Shown piece by piece: positions 24,001 through 34,188 of a DNA stretch of 64,000 nucleotides (positions are counted from its first letter, which is position 1; each line of letters opens with the position of its first letter). Source of the stretch: Neurospora crassa OR74A (lineage: Eukaryota; Ascomycota; Sordariomycetes; Sordariales; Sordariaceae). The notes beneath the pieces were generated by a model. That model ran no database searches and was not told where the DNA came from. It saw nothing but the letters and a program-made list of their open reading frames with translations. Both the position numbers and the translations under genes were made by a program. Where the stretch lies: positions 744,001 to 808,000 of the forward strand of contig NC_026505.1 of assembly GCF_000182925.2 (NCBI RefSeq). Direction: 5' to 3'.

Positions 24001-24326
24001 TTTGGTTTAATTATGTGAGTCTTCCTTTCCTTCCCATCAGCATATCATTCTCCCGAGGATCCCTCATACTAAACTCACAACAGCTCATTGACTCCTACGC
24101 CAACCTCGCATGCGATTGCTTCGTCATGATCTGCATCTCGCGCGGCCTCGTCCCCTTCGTCTGGACCTTCTTTGTCAGCGAATGGGTTTCAAAACAAGGG
24201 TATCTGATACCCTTTGGTGGGCTCACAGCAATTTTGGGCGTGCTTTCGCTGTTGTTGATACCGGTTATTTGGTACGGAAAGAGGACGAGGATTGCTACGG
24301 CTAGGTTTGTTGTTGGGAATCAGTGA
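21097..24326 (+). CDS. MFS transporter, DHA1 type, with very long cytoplasmic loops
   Basis: Four exons: 21097-21181, 21307-21869, 21981-24014 and 24084-24326, giving 974 residues. Intron 1 (GTATGG donor, CCTAAC branch, AAG acceptor) joins PPGTVVKLV to the motif PSDPLNWARWRK that precedes TM1 in fungal DHA1 drug/H+ antiporter-like proteins. Introns 2 and 3 have GTAGGT/TAG and GTGAGT/CAG borders; intron 3 is 69 nt and could be read through. TM1-6 lie within residues about 50-262, with the MFS motif PLANAYGRRIV after TM2. TM7 begins near residue 638, so the usual short TM6-7 loop is replaced by some 370 low-complexity residues (acidic, then His/Pro/Ser-rich). Gly-rich insertions also lie near residues 717-785 and 825-868. 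The C-terminus (FVSEWVSKQG, VIWYGKRTR) is typical. Substrate unknown; plasma membrane expected. An ATG at 20833 would add 88 residues, but related proteins start close to the PGTV motif. Confidence 0.82.
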
Positions 24327-25024
24327 TGGGGCTGTGATAGGGACACGGTACATGAAGTTGGAGTCAAGAACGCCTTTATAGTTAGCTCGATGGAAAGGAA
24401 TAAACACATACGACCATACCCACTGGAAAACTCGGGATCCCGTCCGCTCTCCCATAGATAAGCCAGTGAGGGCCAGACTAGTAGTTGGGTCGGTGACGAC
24501 CAGCGAATCCCTGGTGTTGTATGTTTTTCCTTGTCTGCTTTTTTTTTTCTTTCTTTTCCATTTTCCCCTCCTCACTTCCCTTCCTCGTTCTCCTTTATTC
24601 TTTCTTCATTTTATTCGCAAGCCTTGAGAGAGTGAGTCGTGAGTTGAAGAGGTTGAAGGGGTTCAGTCAGAAGGTTGCTCGTGGAGAATAATCGCCGGTA
24701 GATGGTACAAAGCATGGCAGAGACAATCATTAGTGTATATATCGTCAAGGGAGTTACGCCGGGAACATGTCTATTCTTTTCCTTCGAACAACGTACTAAA
24801 AAAATACCTCCATACTCTTAGTCTGTGAACCATAAACCATTGAACACTCACTTGTATCAAGCCAAAAGGTATGGCTCATCATGAATTCGAGCGAAAAAAA
24901 TAAAAAAAAGGCTGCGTCCTTCCATCACCAGCCATATGACACTGAAAGCCTCAACGCCTGCAAAGTAGTAATAGACCACCATCCGAACTTCCCGCATCCG
25001 TCAACATCAAACCCAATATAATAT
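24327..25024. other. Convergent 3' flanks
   Basis: About 700 bases between the MFS gene (plus) and the M20 gene (minus), which converge here. AT-rich with T and A tracts; presumably both 3' UTRs. No gene seen. Confidence 0.6.
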
Positions 25025-26248
25025 CTAATTCCCTCCCGCAACCTTCATATCCACCTCCCACTCCCTCCTCACATCCGCCGCAAACTCCTCATCCGCCAGA
25101 ACCCTCCACCCAACCTCCGCCATCGCCCGTCCACACTCCAACGCCCTCTCAAACGCGTCCTGTGTCCCCGCCCCCTTTGTGAACCCCTTTGTATGATTCG
25201 CCGCCCCATCCTCCGTCTCGATGCCAAACACACCATGAAACCCCGGACACTCATAGCACACATTCCCCATATCCGTGCTCCCCTGGAAGAAATCTGTAGG
25301 GTCCTCCCACGCCACCGATCCAGCCGGTTGCACGGCCTCCATCCACGCCTTGCATAGAGGTTTCGACGGGCGCACATCAAAGTAAGCCGGCAGGTCCTCC
25401 TTGCGCCACTCACACCCCGTCGCTAGCGCAGCGCCCTCAAAGCATTTCAGGACTCTCTTTCCCAACTCTTCGGCGCCGCGTCGTGTGGTGCTGCGGACGT
25501 AGTACTCCACGCAACAATCGGCTGGTGTGACGTTCGGCCTTGTGCCTGCTTCTCTGAAAATACCGTGGATACGCTCTTCCGGTCGAATCTGCTGGCGAAG
25601 CATGCTGACGGCATTGTAACTTAGACAAACGGCGTCCAGGGCGTTGACGCCATGCCAAGGGGCTATGCTTGCGTGCGCTTCGCGACCGGTGAAGTAAACA
25701 CGATACTTGACGTTGGCTAGCATGCGCACGTACGAAACAGCGTTGATGCCAGGAGGTAGCTTGGATTGTGGACCAGGGTGGACCATCAAGCATGCATCAC
25801 ACCCTTTATAAGCGCCGGCCTCAATTAACTTGAGTTTACCTCCGCCGCCTTCTTCGGCTGGGGTCCCGAGGAGGCGGACTCGTCCTGGTTGGCCGGACTG
25901 CTTAAGGGCCGCGGCTACCCCCAAGAAAGCGGCAAGGGAAGCGGAGGCGATCAGGTTGTGGCCGCAAGCATGGCCGATCTCGGGAAGGGCGTCGTACTCG
26001 GCGTTGAAAATGATCAGGCGGCCGCCGGAGCCGTATTCAGCCTCGAAAGAGGTGGGCAGACCGTAGGCGGGGGAGGTGATGGTGAAGCCGCCGAGGCGGC
26101 GCAAGGAGTGCACCAGGGTGGAGTGGGCGGTGAATTCGAGGTAGGCGAGTTCGGGGTTGGAGTGGATGTGGGTGTTGATGAGGGCGATTTCGGATTTGTT
26201 GGACTGAATTGCTGAGGCAATGGTCGTGGAGATGGTTGGGTCAGTCAT
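25025..26248 (-). CDS. M20-family amidohydrolase/peptidase, PM20D2-like
   Basis: A single exon of 407 residues from the ATG at 26248. It has the M20D order of motifs: an N-terminal helix with INTHIHSNPELAYLEF, then FNAEYDALPEIGHACGHN carrying the metal-ligand Asp and His residues, then LLGTPAEEGGGGKLKLIEAGAY with the catalytic/ligand Glu pair, then MVHPGPQ. The dimerisation-domain region follows, including FTGREAHASIAPWHGVNALDA. The last part has STDMGNVCYECPGFHGVFGI with the late metal-ligand region. The HACGHN and TPAEEGGGGK forms match the PM20D2/ACY1L2 branch, which hydrolyses dipeptides or N-acyl amino acids using two zinc or manganese ions. No signal peptide is seen, so cytosolic action is likely. 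Length is normal. Substrate not predictable from sequence alone. Confidence 0.93.
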   Translation of the reverse strand: MTDPTISTTIASAIQSNKSEIALINTHIHSNPELAYLEFTAHSTLVHSLRRLGGFTITSPAYGLPTSFEAEYGSGGRLIIFNAEYDALPEIGHACGHNLIASASLAAFLGVAAALKQSGQPGRVRLLGTPAEEGGGGKLKLIEAGAYKGCDACLMVHPGPQSKLPPGINAVSYVRMLANVKYRVYFTGREAHASIAPWHGVNALDAVCLSYNAVSMLRQQIRPEERIHGIFREAGTRPNVTPADCCVEYYVRSTTRRGAEELGKRVLKCFEGAALATGCEWRKEDLPAYFDVRPSKPLCKAWMEAVQPAGSVAWEDPTDFFQGSTDMGNVCYECPGFHGVFGIETEDGAANHTKGFTKGAGTQDAFERALECGRAMAEVGWRVLADEEFAADVRREWEVDMKVAGGN

Positions 26249-26982
26249 GATGGGTGGTGTTGTCGTTTGGCTATGTGATGAGGGATGGGTGAGTGGTCCT
26301 TGGTCCTGTCAATGTCCAAGTGGTATGGGAATACCCCCCTTCTTGTATCAGTTCCGTTCCTGCAGTAGTCTCGTACAACTTGAGCCTCGGGCATGAACCG
26401 GCCAGATCCAAATATACGGTGAAGCAGCCGATTGGACCCGCTCGCCTCGTTCTTGTCGTCGTCAACACCTAGAACATCAACAATGGCCTGATGTTGGACC
26501 AGGAAGTCTAGCCTCCCTCGCTCGCCTCGTGTCGCTCACCCTTAGTGTACCCCGCTCCTAGGGATCGATAGCTGGGAACCTTTCCGCACTTGTCGTGGAA
26601 CGACTGCGGAAGGTGAAGCGAACTCGTGCACGCCATCTTATTGGCTTGTCCCTTGTCGTCAGCTCGGTATGGGTACCCGTTGTCGTGGGAAATTGCCATG
26701 GTATGTTTGTGTGGCCATTGCGAAAGGCGTCCTGATCATCGTCGTCGGGGTTGAATTGAATTGTTTGCATCGTTCGAGGAAGCCGAAGATCGCAATGTTG
26801 CCAGTGCGTGGAAAAGCAAAAGCGTTTGTTTCAAGTGAGTGCAGCAAGGCGTCACCTGCAAAAAGGGAAGGCGCGAAGCGAGTGAATGCACTTGCCTTAC
26901 TTTGCACGTATGGTGTGGTGTACCTTCCATGGTTTCTGCAAACCGAGTTCAAAACCACCACCACACTTCACAAAGAGCCTAT
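26249..26982. other. Promoter side of the M20 gene, edge of the accessory island
   Basis: About 730 bases with no convincing gene. It contains the upstream region of the minus-strand M20 gene and then passes into the flank of the tRNA-Ser gene. Confidence 0.5.
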
Positions 26983-27101
26983 CATCACCTTTTCAACGTC
27001 CATTTTGACCGATATGGAAAGGAAAACATCAAAAACAACAAAAAGGAAGCATTTAGACGTCAAGAACAGCAAAATAAAAGCTGGAAAAAAGAGAAATCAA
27101 A
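26983..27101 (-). repeat. 3' flank of tRNA-Ser, duplicated at 35710-35823
   Basis: Read on the minus strand this stretch closely matches 35710-35823 on the plus strand (shared TGACGTCTAAATGCTTCC, a TTTTTGTTG run, and GGACGTTGAAA). It is the region just downstream of the tRNA gene and is one of the repeat copies that mark the island. Confidence 0.8.
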
Positions 27102-27196
27102 CGACACCTGCAGGATTCGAACCTGCGCGACCTAAGTCACAGCCTCGCATATTACGTAATAGCAGGGCTGCGCGTTAACCACTCCGCCAAAGTGTC
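27102..27196 (-). tRNA. tRNA-Ser(GCT) with a 14-nt intron
   Basis: The minus strand folds as a class II tRNA. A 7-bp acceptor stem is formed by 27190-27196 and 27103-27109, with a G at 27102 as the discriminator typical of serine tRNAs. The D arm is GCG / GAGTGGTTAA / CGC. The anticodon stem is CAGCC/GGCTG with CTGCTA..A in the loop, giving anticodon GCT at 27161-27163. A 14-nt intron sits at 27146-27159, between positions 37 and 38 as in other nuclear tRNA genes. A variable arm with a GAC/GTC stem and a T arm (GCAGG-TTCGAAT-CCTGC) follow. Class, discriminator and anticodon agree on serine. It decodes AGC/AGU codons and sits at the border between ordinary DNA and the repeat-rich island. Confidence 0.92.
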
Positions 27197-27310
27197 TAGT
27201 GCTTGTTGTTGTTGAATTGTAGGTTCAATGGTTGAGTATATATGCAGCCAAAGCATGGTAAGCTGAAAGCTGCAGGATGGATGTGGATGATGTTGTGGGT
27301 ATCAATGTGG

Positions 27311-28101
27311 GGCTGCGTGTGTGGAGGGCTTGGCATGCAAACCAGCTGTAAATACTATCTTGGCTAAAGGGCATTTGTGTCGATGTATGCATCTATGCTC
27401 GAAGCTTTGGGTTTTCATCGACATGCTAGATATCTTGATATGGTACTGTATGATTTGATATGACAGGGATTACAGTAACTCGGAAACACATTGGCTGAAG
27501 TTATTCAGGGATTTGGTCATCCAAGATCTACCTTGGAGTCGTGTGCAAAGGTATAATCAAGACGCTTGGATGCATAACAAGAGTATACACAAGGTCTAAT
27601 GTACTAACCATAACTCATTCGGCAAGCCAACTAGATCTCTAAACTTGATTACTGCTCACTATGGTATTTCAGTCCTGCTGCTGTCTTGTAGATGCCTGTT
27701 CGATGACCGCGAAACCCTGGCCTTGAAACCAGTATACCTAGGTACCTATTGATCTGCATTGTAGCCGAGCATCGTCAGTCGAGTCGATAGAAATTTCTCA
27801 GCGTCCAACGGCAACATCATAGCCCCTTTTCGGTCATAAAACTTAATCGGGATAGTCTCATAAAAGCTATGGAACGTAGATAAATTGGCAGCGGACATGC
27901 CTTGGGTTCGTTAGCAGCGAGTATTATATGGCGACCAGGTTGTTTTTTTGTAAGGTGCTGAGCAGATGTCGCGGGCATCACCAAACAGCTGACTTGAGTT
28001 TCTTTTTTTCGAATTGCAACGAACAAGAGTCTTCAAATCAACATCGCCAACCCCTCAATCTACACTACACAACCCGCATACAACATTTGGCATAGTACCT
28101 T
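27311..28101. repeat. Dispersed repeat R1, copy A (uninterrupted)
   Basis: This stretch matches, with many point changes, 32448-32672 (copy B) and the two flanks of the big insertion, 37292-37494 and 52474-52848 (copy C). Shared landmarks include GCTTGGATGC near 27570, the GCTGCTGTCTTGTAGATGCCTGT region near 27680, TCTCAGCGTCCAA near 27797, GGTTCGTTAGCA near 27905 and CATTTGGCA near 28085. No protein domain is seen. Its nature is unknown; it may be part of an old element or a segmental duplication. Confidence 0.75.
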
Positions 28102-28135
28102 GACTCGTCGTGGACAAAATAATTGAAACCTTTGA

Positions 28136-28215
28136 CGCGTTAACCTCCCCGCCAAAGTGATTAGTGCTTGTTATTGAATTAATGCCTTTTAGACCAAGCC
28201 TATATACCACCATCT
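28136..28215 (-). pseudogene. 5' fragment of tRNA-Ser with upstream flank
   Basis: On the minus strand, 28165 down to 28138 matches the first 26 or so bases of the intact tRNA-Ser (acceptor strand through D loop, about 22 of 26 identical). The next bases (TAGTGCTTGTTRTTGAATT on the plus strand) match the tRNA upstream flank at 27196-27215. Anticodon arm and 3' half are absent, so it cannot make a tRNA. Confidence 0.75.
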
Positions 28216-29458
28216 AAGCAGTAACACCAAAAAGTTTCGAGGTGCTGAGCATGTCAACGTGGGCTCATATTGATTGGATGAATCGTATGGAGCTTACAGC
28301 GGTATTAGGTATCACAGCATGACCACATGACGTCACCTCCAGGATAAAGCTGACGACCACCGGCTCAAACTTCACTTTCTTTATTTTCTCGACTATAATG
28401 GTATTTGCAGGTCTTGGGGAACTTTATTCAATAAAGCCTCTTCATTTGAGCCCACGAACGACTTGAGTCACTGTGCGCTATATACAGTCGAATACTAGTT
28501 TGTTTGTTTGTTTGTTAACTTAGTATATTATTATAGGTACCTACTGTACCGTACGCTGTACTATATACACTTGACAAAATCTATCCCGAACAGTCTTATA
28601 CCTCGCAATGACGAATCGAAATGGTCAGTACGAATGATGAAAGGTATCAGTAGGATTTGATATGGCATTTTGGAAATCAGAAATTGCATTTTCAAGGTAA
28701 CATCACGCATTAGTTAGCTATGAAAACGCATAGAAAAGCTGACACGAGGTCTCGAGCTAAGAAATAAACCAGTACTGGACTGTATGTAAATGGAAAACTA
28801 AAGTTAGAGGTACCTCTAGAGACATGGTCACGGCAAAAAAAAAAAAACACATGTTTTCATTTGCATTGCGCGATGCTCCGGCCGATAACATAGAGGCCCT
28901 GACCTTCATGCAGGTCCAGCTCGTGCCCTATTTCCCATATTCGCTCGTGGATGCCAGCAATAACGCCAATCCCTTCCTAACGATCAAGGCATCTCCCATC
29001 TTTGCCATTCACTTCTTCGCTGGGCATAATCAACCTGTCTGACCATAACAGCCTTTGCTCAGCCCTGCCCGTTTCCCACAGCCAAAGTCCCCCCCAACAA
29101 ACATTCCCAACTAGAGGCCTTACTCGTGCTCCTTTTGTTCCAGGTTCTCAGGTGCACAACTCAGAATGCTGGACGTAAACCGCTAGGTAATGAATCATCC
29201 ACAAGTCCAGGTCCAGACTCGTCCAAGGGGAGGGAAAGTAGGTAGATACTGGCCCGTTTCGGCGGCCATGTTGAAAGTGAAAAAGTACCTATGAAAACAA
29301 CCCAGGGTGTCTTCAAGGTTTTTAATGAAGTGAAGTAGTGGCCTGTTGTTACTACCATCCCCATGAACTGTAGAGGTAACCATCCTCCGGCCCGTTGTGG
29401 ACCTTCCGCGACAACGGGAATTGAAGTCGCTCCAGTAGGTAGCAGGGGTGGATGGCTC
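28216..29458. other. Accessory non-coding stretch
   Basis: No convincing gene. It contains a GTTTGTTTGTTTGTT run near 28499, GGTACC-type palindromes near 28540 and 28810, and a 72-codon open frame at 28824-29042 without recognisable features. The 3' end of the minus-strand orphan gene follows. Confidence 0.5.
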
Positions 29459-30595
29459 TTAGGAAGTGCTGCTGACTGCATCTTCCACTGCTTCATCACC
29501 TCCACTTTGCTGCTGCCCTTCATCCGCAACACATCCTTCTTCCCCAACTTCCATGGTATCATCCTCGTCCGAGTCGAACTCGAGCTCGTTGGCCTTGAGC
29601 ATGTCCCAAAACTTTTTGTGGCGGCGGATTGTATCCTCCAACCTTGTCAAGATCTCGTGCTGATGGTTCTGTGATTGAATCTTGAACAGATATCCCAAAT
29701 TCTCTGCGGCCGCCTTGGCATCATCGTAATCTGTGGTCGACGCCAGCATTTCGTAACATTTTTCCATGTAGTCCCCGCACTCTGCTGCTCTGAGGGCCAC
29801 GAACGATCCGCCGTATTCTTGTTTGTCAATATCCAGCTGGCCCTGGATCTCGTTACGGAGGTCTTCTATGTCTCCGATCGTAGCAGTAATATATTGGGCG
29901 AATGGCATAATGGGGTTGGCCGCGTTGATAACCGGAATTTCCGGACGGTCTTTTCCAGGACTGCGGCGGCCCCAGTCGTGTCCGGCCTGGATGATGCATC
30001 TCGATATTTCTGAGTCCGGCTGGGGAGGCTGGTTCAATTCTTCTAGCCTCTTGCAGCAATAGACGATGAAATTTTGGAAATGCTTTGCAAACAAGGCTGG
30101 CTTGCCTGCCAAAATACCCTGCTGCATGCTCCTATAGATCCATGTAATACGCTCCTGCGTGAGAGTCTGGGCGTCGGAAGGCCAGAGCATCTGCGGTAGG
30201 GAGGTATATCCGGGCAGTTAGCGAAGAAAAAAAAATAAAAAATAAAAAACCGGGAAATAATTGAGACCTACCTGGCATGCTTTGGTCACATCTCCCAACT
30301 CTGTATTATCCAACGCCTGTCCAGAGGCAAAAAGGAGCTCAACATGATCGATGGCCTCCGACACCATATCGCTGTCTTGCAAGATAGAGGTACCCTCTGG
30401 TCTAACCTCCCCCAGCTTCCGCAATGCATGGTCCATCGCGTACAAACACCGTACGTCTTTCGTCGACATGAAAATCGACGTATTCATCATCAAGGTGTTG
30501 AGGAGGTTTAGCGACGTCGGCAAGGATCTAACCACCTCCGGGGGTGTGTTGGACGCCCTGCGAACGTCGTTGTCCGATGGAGGTATGGATGCCAT
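29459..30595 (-). CDS. Orphan protein of 351 residues
   Basis: Two exons on the minus strand: 30595-30272 and 30190-29459. The intron 30271-30191 (81 nt) has a GTAGGT donor, a GCTAAC branch site and a CAG acceptor, and joins ELGDVTKACQ to MLWPSDAQTLTQ in frame. The start chosen is MASIPPSDNDVRR; an upstream in-frame ATG at 30784 would add 63 residues of poor quality. The product is mostly helical. A middle part (residues about 108-300) carries GHDWGRRSPGKDRPEIPVIN and a long helix DIEDLRNEIQGQLDIDKQ. It ends in a strongly acidic tail (EFDSDEDDTMEVGEEG...). No signal peptide, membrane segment or known domain is seen. It lies inside the repeat-rich island, so it may be lineage-specific. Function unknown. 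Confidence 0.75.
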
Positions 30596-31009
30596 AATGT
30601 CGTGAATGATCCAAATGGGAGCAGCAGATCGGTTGTGTACTCCAAGATACCTACCTAGGTAGGTATTGCAAGATTGGGTGGTGATTGAAGGTAACCTGTA
30701 TCTCAGACTCGTATCAGAATTTGATGAGGGCCCGACTGGAGGAAATGGGAGATTCGAATTTACAATGATACCTCTTTGCAACAACCTACCTCAAGGTAGC
30801 TGACGTGGGTCGTTTTGGTTGTGGATGGATGAAGTCAGGTGTATTGCTTGATCCAGAATTTGTTTGTTGAAGCCGCCGCGAGACGCTGGTGAATGTGATG
30901 TTGCGAATGGTTCGGAGAAAGGAAGATGAGTAACGAGACAAGAAGAGAAGAGGGCCTCGTTACCTACTTATATACTTGTGACTTTGCAGGCAGGCGGTGC
31001 ATAATCCAT
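30596..31009. other. Promoter side of the 30595 gene
   Basis: About 400 bases with no gene seen. It has a CCTACCTAGGTAGG palindrome near 30648-30661, of the kind that recurs through the island. Confidence 0.5.
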
Positions 31010-31465
31010 GGCCGCAGACGGGAGGTACCCAGTGTACAGCTAGAGAAAATGGGACGAAGCTTTCGATCTCCACCACGTGTACATGAAACTTGCTTTAGTT
31101 CGTGAATAAGAGTCAAACACAAGAGAGTCAGAGACCCAGTGGAGGAAAAGTTTGAAACGAAATGTATCGTTTTGCTGACAGTTCTACCTTGAAGGTACCT
31201 TGGATGGAACAGCATCACTCGCCTTGCGCTCTACCCGACACGGCCGGGACCGACTGGATGAAATCTCAAGATGAGACGAAGCCTTCGACTCAACTTTCAC
31301 CGTCTCAAACTCAGGTTCTTCGTGGATAGAAGTCAAACACAGGAGAGTCCGAGACCCAATGGTGGAAAGTTTTGAGACGAAATGTATTGGTTTGCTGGCA
31401 GTTCTGCCTTGGACGTACCTTCCTTTGATAAAACAGCATCCCTCGCCTTGCGCTCCACCCGACAT
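31010..31465. repeat. Diverged tandem duplication, unit about 225 bp
   Basis: Units 31010-31243 and 31244-31465 align along their length. Shared marks are GGACGAAGC/GACGAAGCC, GAGTCAAACACAAGAGAGTC/AAGTCAAACACAGGAGAGTC, GACGAAATGTAT-type runs, GCTGRCAGTTCTRCCTTG, and CAGCATC-CTCGCCTTGCGCT before CCGACAYGG. Differences are largely transitions. Each unit holds a minus-strand open frame of about 85-93 codons (31218-30964, 31465-31184) with similar sequence, but no domain or splicing support. Confidence 0.8.
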
Positions 31466-32447
31466 GGCTCTGTCTCCGGTCCGTAAAGCGGAAAGATAAA
31501 GACCTCTGATCTGACAGAGGTGAGAAGTTTTTCAGAATACTTTCACTTGGGATAAGAGCCTAAAGGTACGGTACCTACCTAGGAAATCTACAATGCCTAT
31601 GATCTCCAAATTCCTCGCCAAACCCTCCAGACAGGCCATGATTTCTACCTCAAAGAAGATGGAGTGGCATGTTAGAGAATAGGTACAAATGGAAGGAGAT
31701 GCGCTTTTGTGAGAGAGCTGGGGAGGAATATGATCCCTTCGCTCTAGGCATTCTGTGGGTTGGAGACAGTCGAGTTTTCCAACGCCACTGTCAGGTAGGT
31801 ACCTAGGAGATGTGCACCCGGAGCATTCTGCAAATTCCAGATCAGCTCCCCATCACATAATAATCTTCTTCTTCCCTTTGCTACCTATATACCTATAGCG
31901 CCTTATTGGCATGGGGTCCTTCTCCAGTTTCTCTGGAGAGGAAACCCGTGCGGCGTTAAGCGCCGCCGGATGAAAACCTCCAGCTTCATCTCGGTCGTGG
32001 TCTATCCACGCCACTTCTACTTTGTTTGCTGTCATAGCGGTTCTCAACTACTGCTATAGCGAATTGATTTCGTCTCCCCTCGTACTACGTCATCCCGACA
32101 CTAGAACAATAGGAACAGGAATAAGAACGCCGCCTTCCTTCGCCGCTTCTTCATCTCAACCCCGCCGCTCCTTCCTCCGCCTTCTCTCCGCCTCTCCGTC
32201 CCATCTCCCCGTCTGCATCCCCGTCCCCATCACATAGCTACCTCAGGCTGGAAATCAATATGAATTTCTGGATCAAGCGGGTTGTGGATGAGATGTACAG
32301 ATCGGTCATTCGGAAACTTGCGGGAGAGGTTCCCAACTTGCGGATTTATAATTGCAATCAGGATTACTTGACCACACTATTACGAATTAACGCATATAGC
32401 AGGCGGTAGGGAGGAGTTCGGTAAAAAGTCATGCGGTTCTCGCGGTA
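31466..32447. other. Accessory non-coding stretch
   Basis: No gene seen. It contains several GGTACCTAGG-type palindromes (near 31571 and 31797) and short unrelated open frames. Confidence 0.5.
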
Positions 32448-32672
32448 GGGTGTGCGGCCTGGCTGTTGTTGCTATTCCGGCAAAGGGGGCATTTGTTTCG
32501 ATGTGTGCGTCTACAAGACTCGGGTTTTTATAGCATTGCGGTGTTGATATTGTAGGGCTTAGGAGATATAAAAACACACTGACCGGCGTCTTCGGGGCAT
32601 TCTGTAATCCAGGAAATACCCTGAGATTAGGTTCAAAGGTCTAATCGAGATGCTTGGATGCATAGGTAGTAC
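32448..32672. repeat. Dispersed repeat R1, copy B (partial)
   Basis: Matches the left part of copy A (27311-27580): AAAGGGCATTTGTNTCGATGT-type sequence near 32487, and the CAAAGGTCTAATC/GATGCTTGGATGCATA stretch near 32635. The rest of the repeat is missing here. Confidence 0.65.
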
Positions 32673-33441
32673 CTTGAAGTGGTGGGGCTAGAGCTTTTCA
32701 TCTGCAAGAATAAAATGCGAGAAATGTAGAGAAAAGGTAGGTAGGTAATATGAAGGTTACCTCTACATGTAAGCAGAGTGAAGCAGTTTGGCTGGTGCTG
32801 GGTTCAGGTTGCTTGGTTGCAGGAGAGAACGAAAAAGTACGCAGAGGAGGGGGATGGGCCCCTTTATATGCTCAAATCCATTTGCTGAGATATTTGCAAG
32901 GTAAGCTCACTGAAAAAAAGGGTGAGAGGGAAGTGACGATGGCATCAGCCGGCTGGTCCATGACAAATACAAGCAAACGAAAAGGTACCTAGGTATCTAG
33001 GATCGACTCCAGACATCATTGAAAAGAAGGGAAGGGAGGAGAGGGGAGAAATGATGGCAACGGACAGCTGGGTACCTCGGATCGACTCCAGACTTGACCG
33101 AAAAGAAGGGATGAGATGGAACTATACAGGCATACAACAATCTGCTTGGTCTGGTGATGAACACGAGACGAAGAGACGGGCAAACAGGTTCGGCAAATGT
33201 AGACTGTGAGTGTCAGGACAAACGATCATGTCAAACGGTTCCTCCAAGGAGTAGAAGGACCCAGGTACCGAAGTACCTACGACTTGTCATATTGTTTTCC
33301 TATATATATCCCAGGTTTCCCAATCCTTCTTCGAACCTCCACAATCACTTTTTCCCCACGCCCAAGGTACCTACTCGAACTTTGTTACAGCTGCATCATC
33401 CAAGGTTTTGGCTTCAATACTGACTCAACCTCAACCCGAAG
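32673..33441. other. Promoter side of the 33442 gene
   Basis: About 770 bases with no convincing gene. Two short similar stretches (GGATCGACTCCAGAC near 33000 and 33079) form a small direct repeat. GGTACC motifs are frequent. The last part is a pyrimidine-rich leader. Confidence 0.5.
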
Positions 33442-34188
33442 ATGTTATCAAACGACGTACTCATTCTCCGTGAAGCCATCGGCAAGCTAACCAAAAAGCT
33501 GGAGGAAAACGAAGAGATTACGGCGGATGAAACCAACGCGCTCGTCGAAGCATCTAACAAGTGCGTTGGAACTATCCACAAAATCAATGCGATGAAGCCA
33601 GAAGGACCTACCGAAGAAAGCCAATTTGCTCAAGCTGAGTATGAATGCTTCCGGAACGTCCACAAGCTACTCAAGGAAACAATGGCAAAACCTGGTAGAT
33701 ACCCAGACGGTAAAGAAGTTGTCAGAAAATTGCGACTCGCTCATCCAGATCTTTTCTGTCCCCCTACAACAGTCGAGCCCCGACGCAGTACCATCCTGGC
33801 AGCGGCAGAGGCCAGAGTTGCCGCACTAGCCCATGCCTACCGCGAACAAGGCGAGGAACGGTTCAACAGTTGGAAACCTTCGACTCGTTGGGTAATCTCA
33901 GACGACGTCCCTGGGGCAGATGTGACGTCCAGCGACTCAGCTCAACCACAGAAAACCAAGGTACAGTACCCAAAGTATCGGCCTCTGATATATACCTCCC
34001 ATATACTAAATGTTATCCATTGTAGCGAGCCTACAACCCTGTCAGTCACACTGAGGACCAGAACTGATTTGGTACCGATGTGGATGATGCGGATGCGAGG
34101 TCTTACCGAGGAAGCTTCAACACCCATGCCGAGTGAGCTAGATTGGATTGAGCCCGTATCTCCGACACAGTCTCAGGATGACTACTAA
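33442..34188 (+). CDS. Orphan protein, C-terminus unresolved
   Basis: The frame starting MLSNDVLILREAIG is open to a TAA at 34186-34188 (248 residues). Residues 1-173 look like real protein: a helical region rich in Lys/Glu and ending near SSDSAQPQKTK. At 33961 a GTACAG donor, an ACTAA branch-like site and a TAG ending 34025 suggest an intron; splicing would change frame and end the protein at 34067 (186 residues). Reading through gives TEEASTPMPSELDWIEP and so on, and beyond the TAA the same frame continues with four DVDDSGSE-type acidic units to 34323. So the original C-terminus was probably the acidic repeat, and the gene may now be truncated or need a different splice form. No known domain; function unknown. 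Confidence 0.5.
   Translation: MLSNDVLILREAIGKLTKKLEENEEITADETNALVEASNKCVGTIHKINAMKPEGPTEESQFAQAEYECFRNVHKLLKETMAKPGRYPDGKEVVRKLRLAHPDLFCPPTTVEPRRSTILAAAEARVAALAHAYREQGEERFNSWKPSTRWVISDDVPGADVTSSDSAQPQKTKVQYPKYRPLIYTSHILNVIHCSEPTTLSVTLRTRTDLVPMWMMRMRGLTEEASTPMPSELDWIEPVSPTQSQDDY

Noticed and set aside
28824-29042. 72-codon open frame in the island
   Set aside because: Starts with a poly-Lys from an A tract and has no features or introns.
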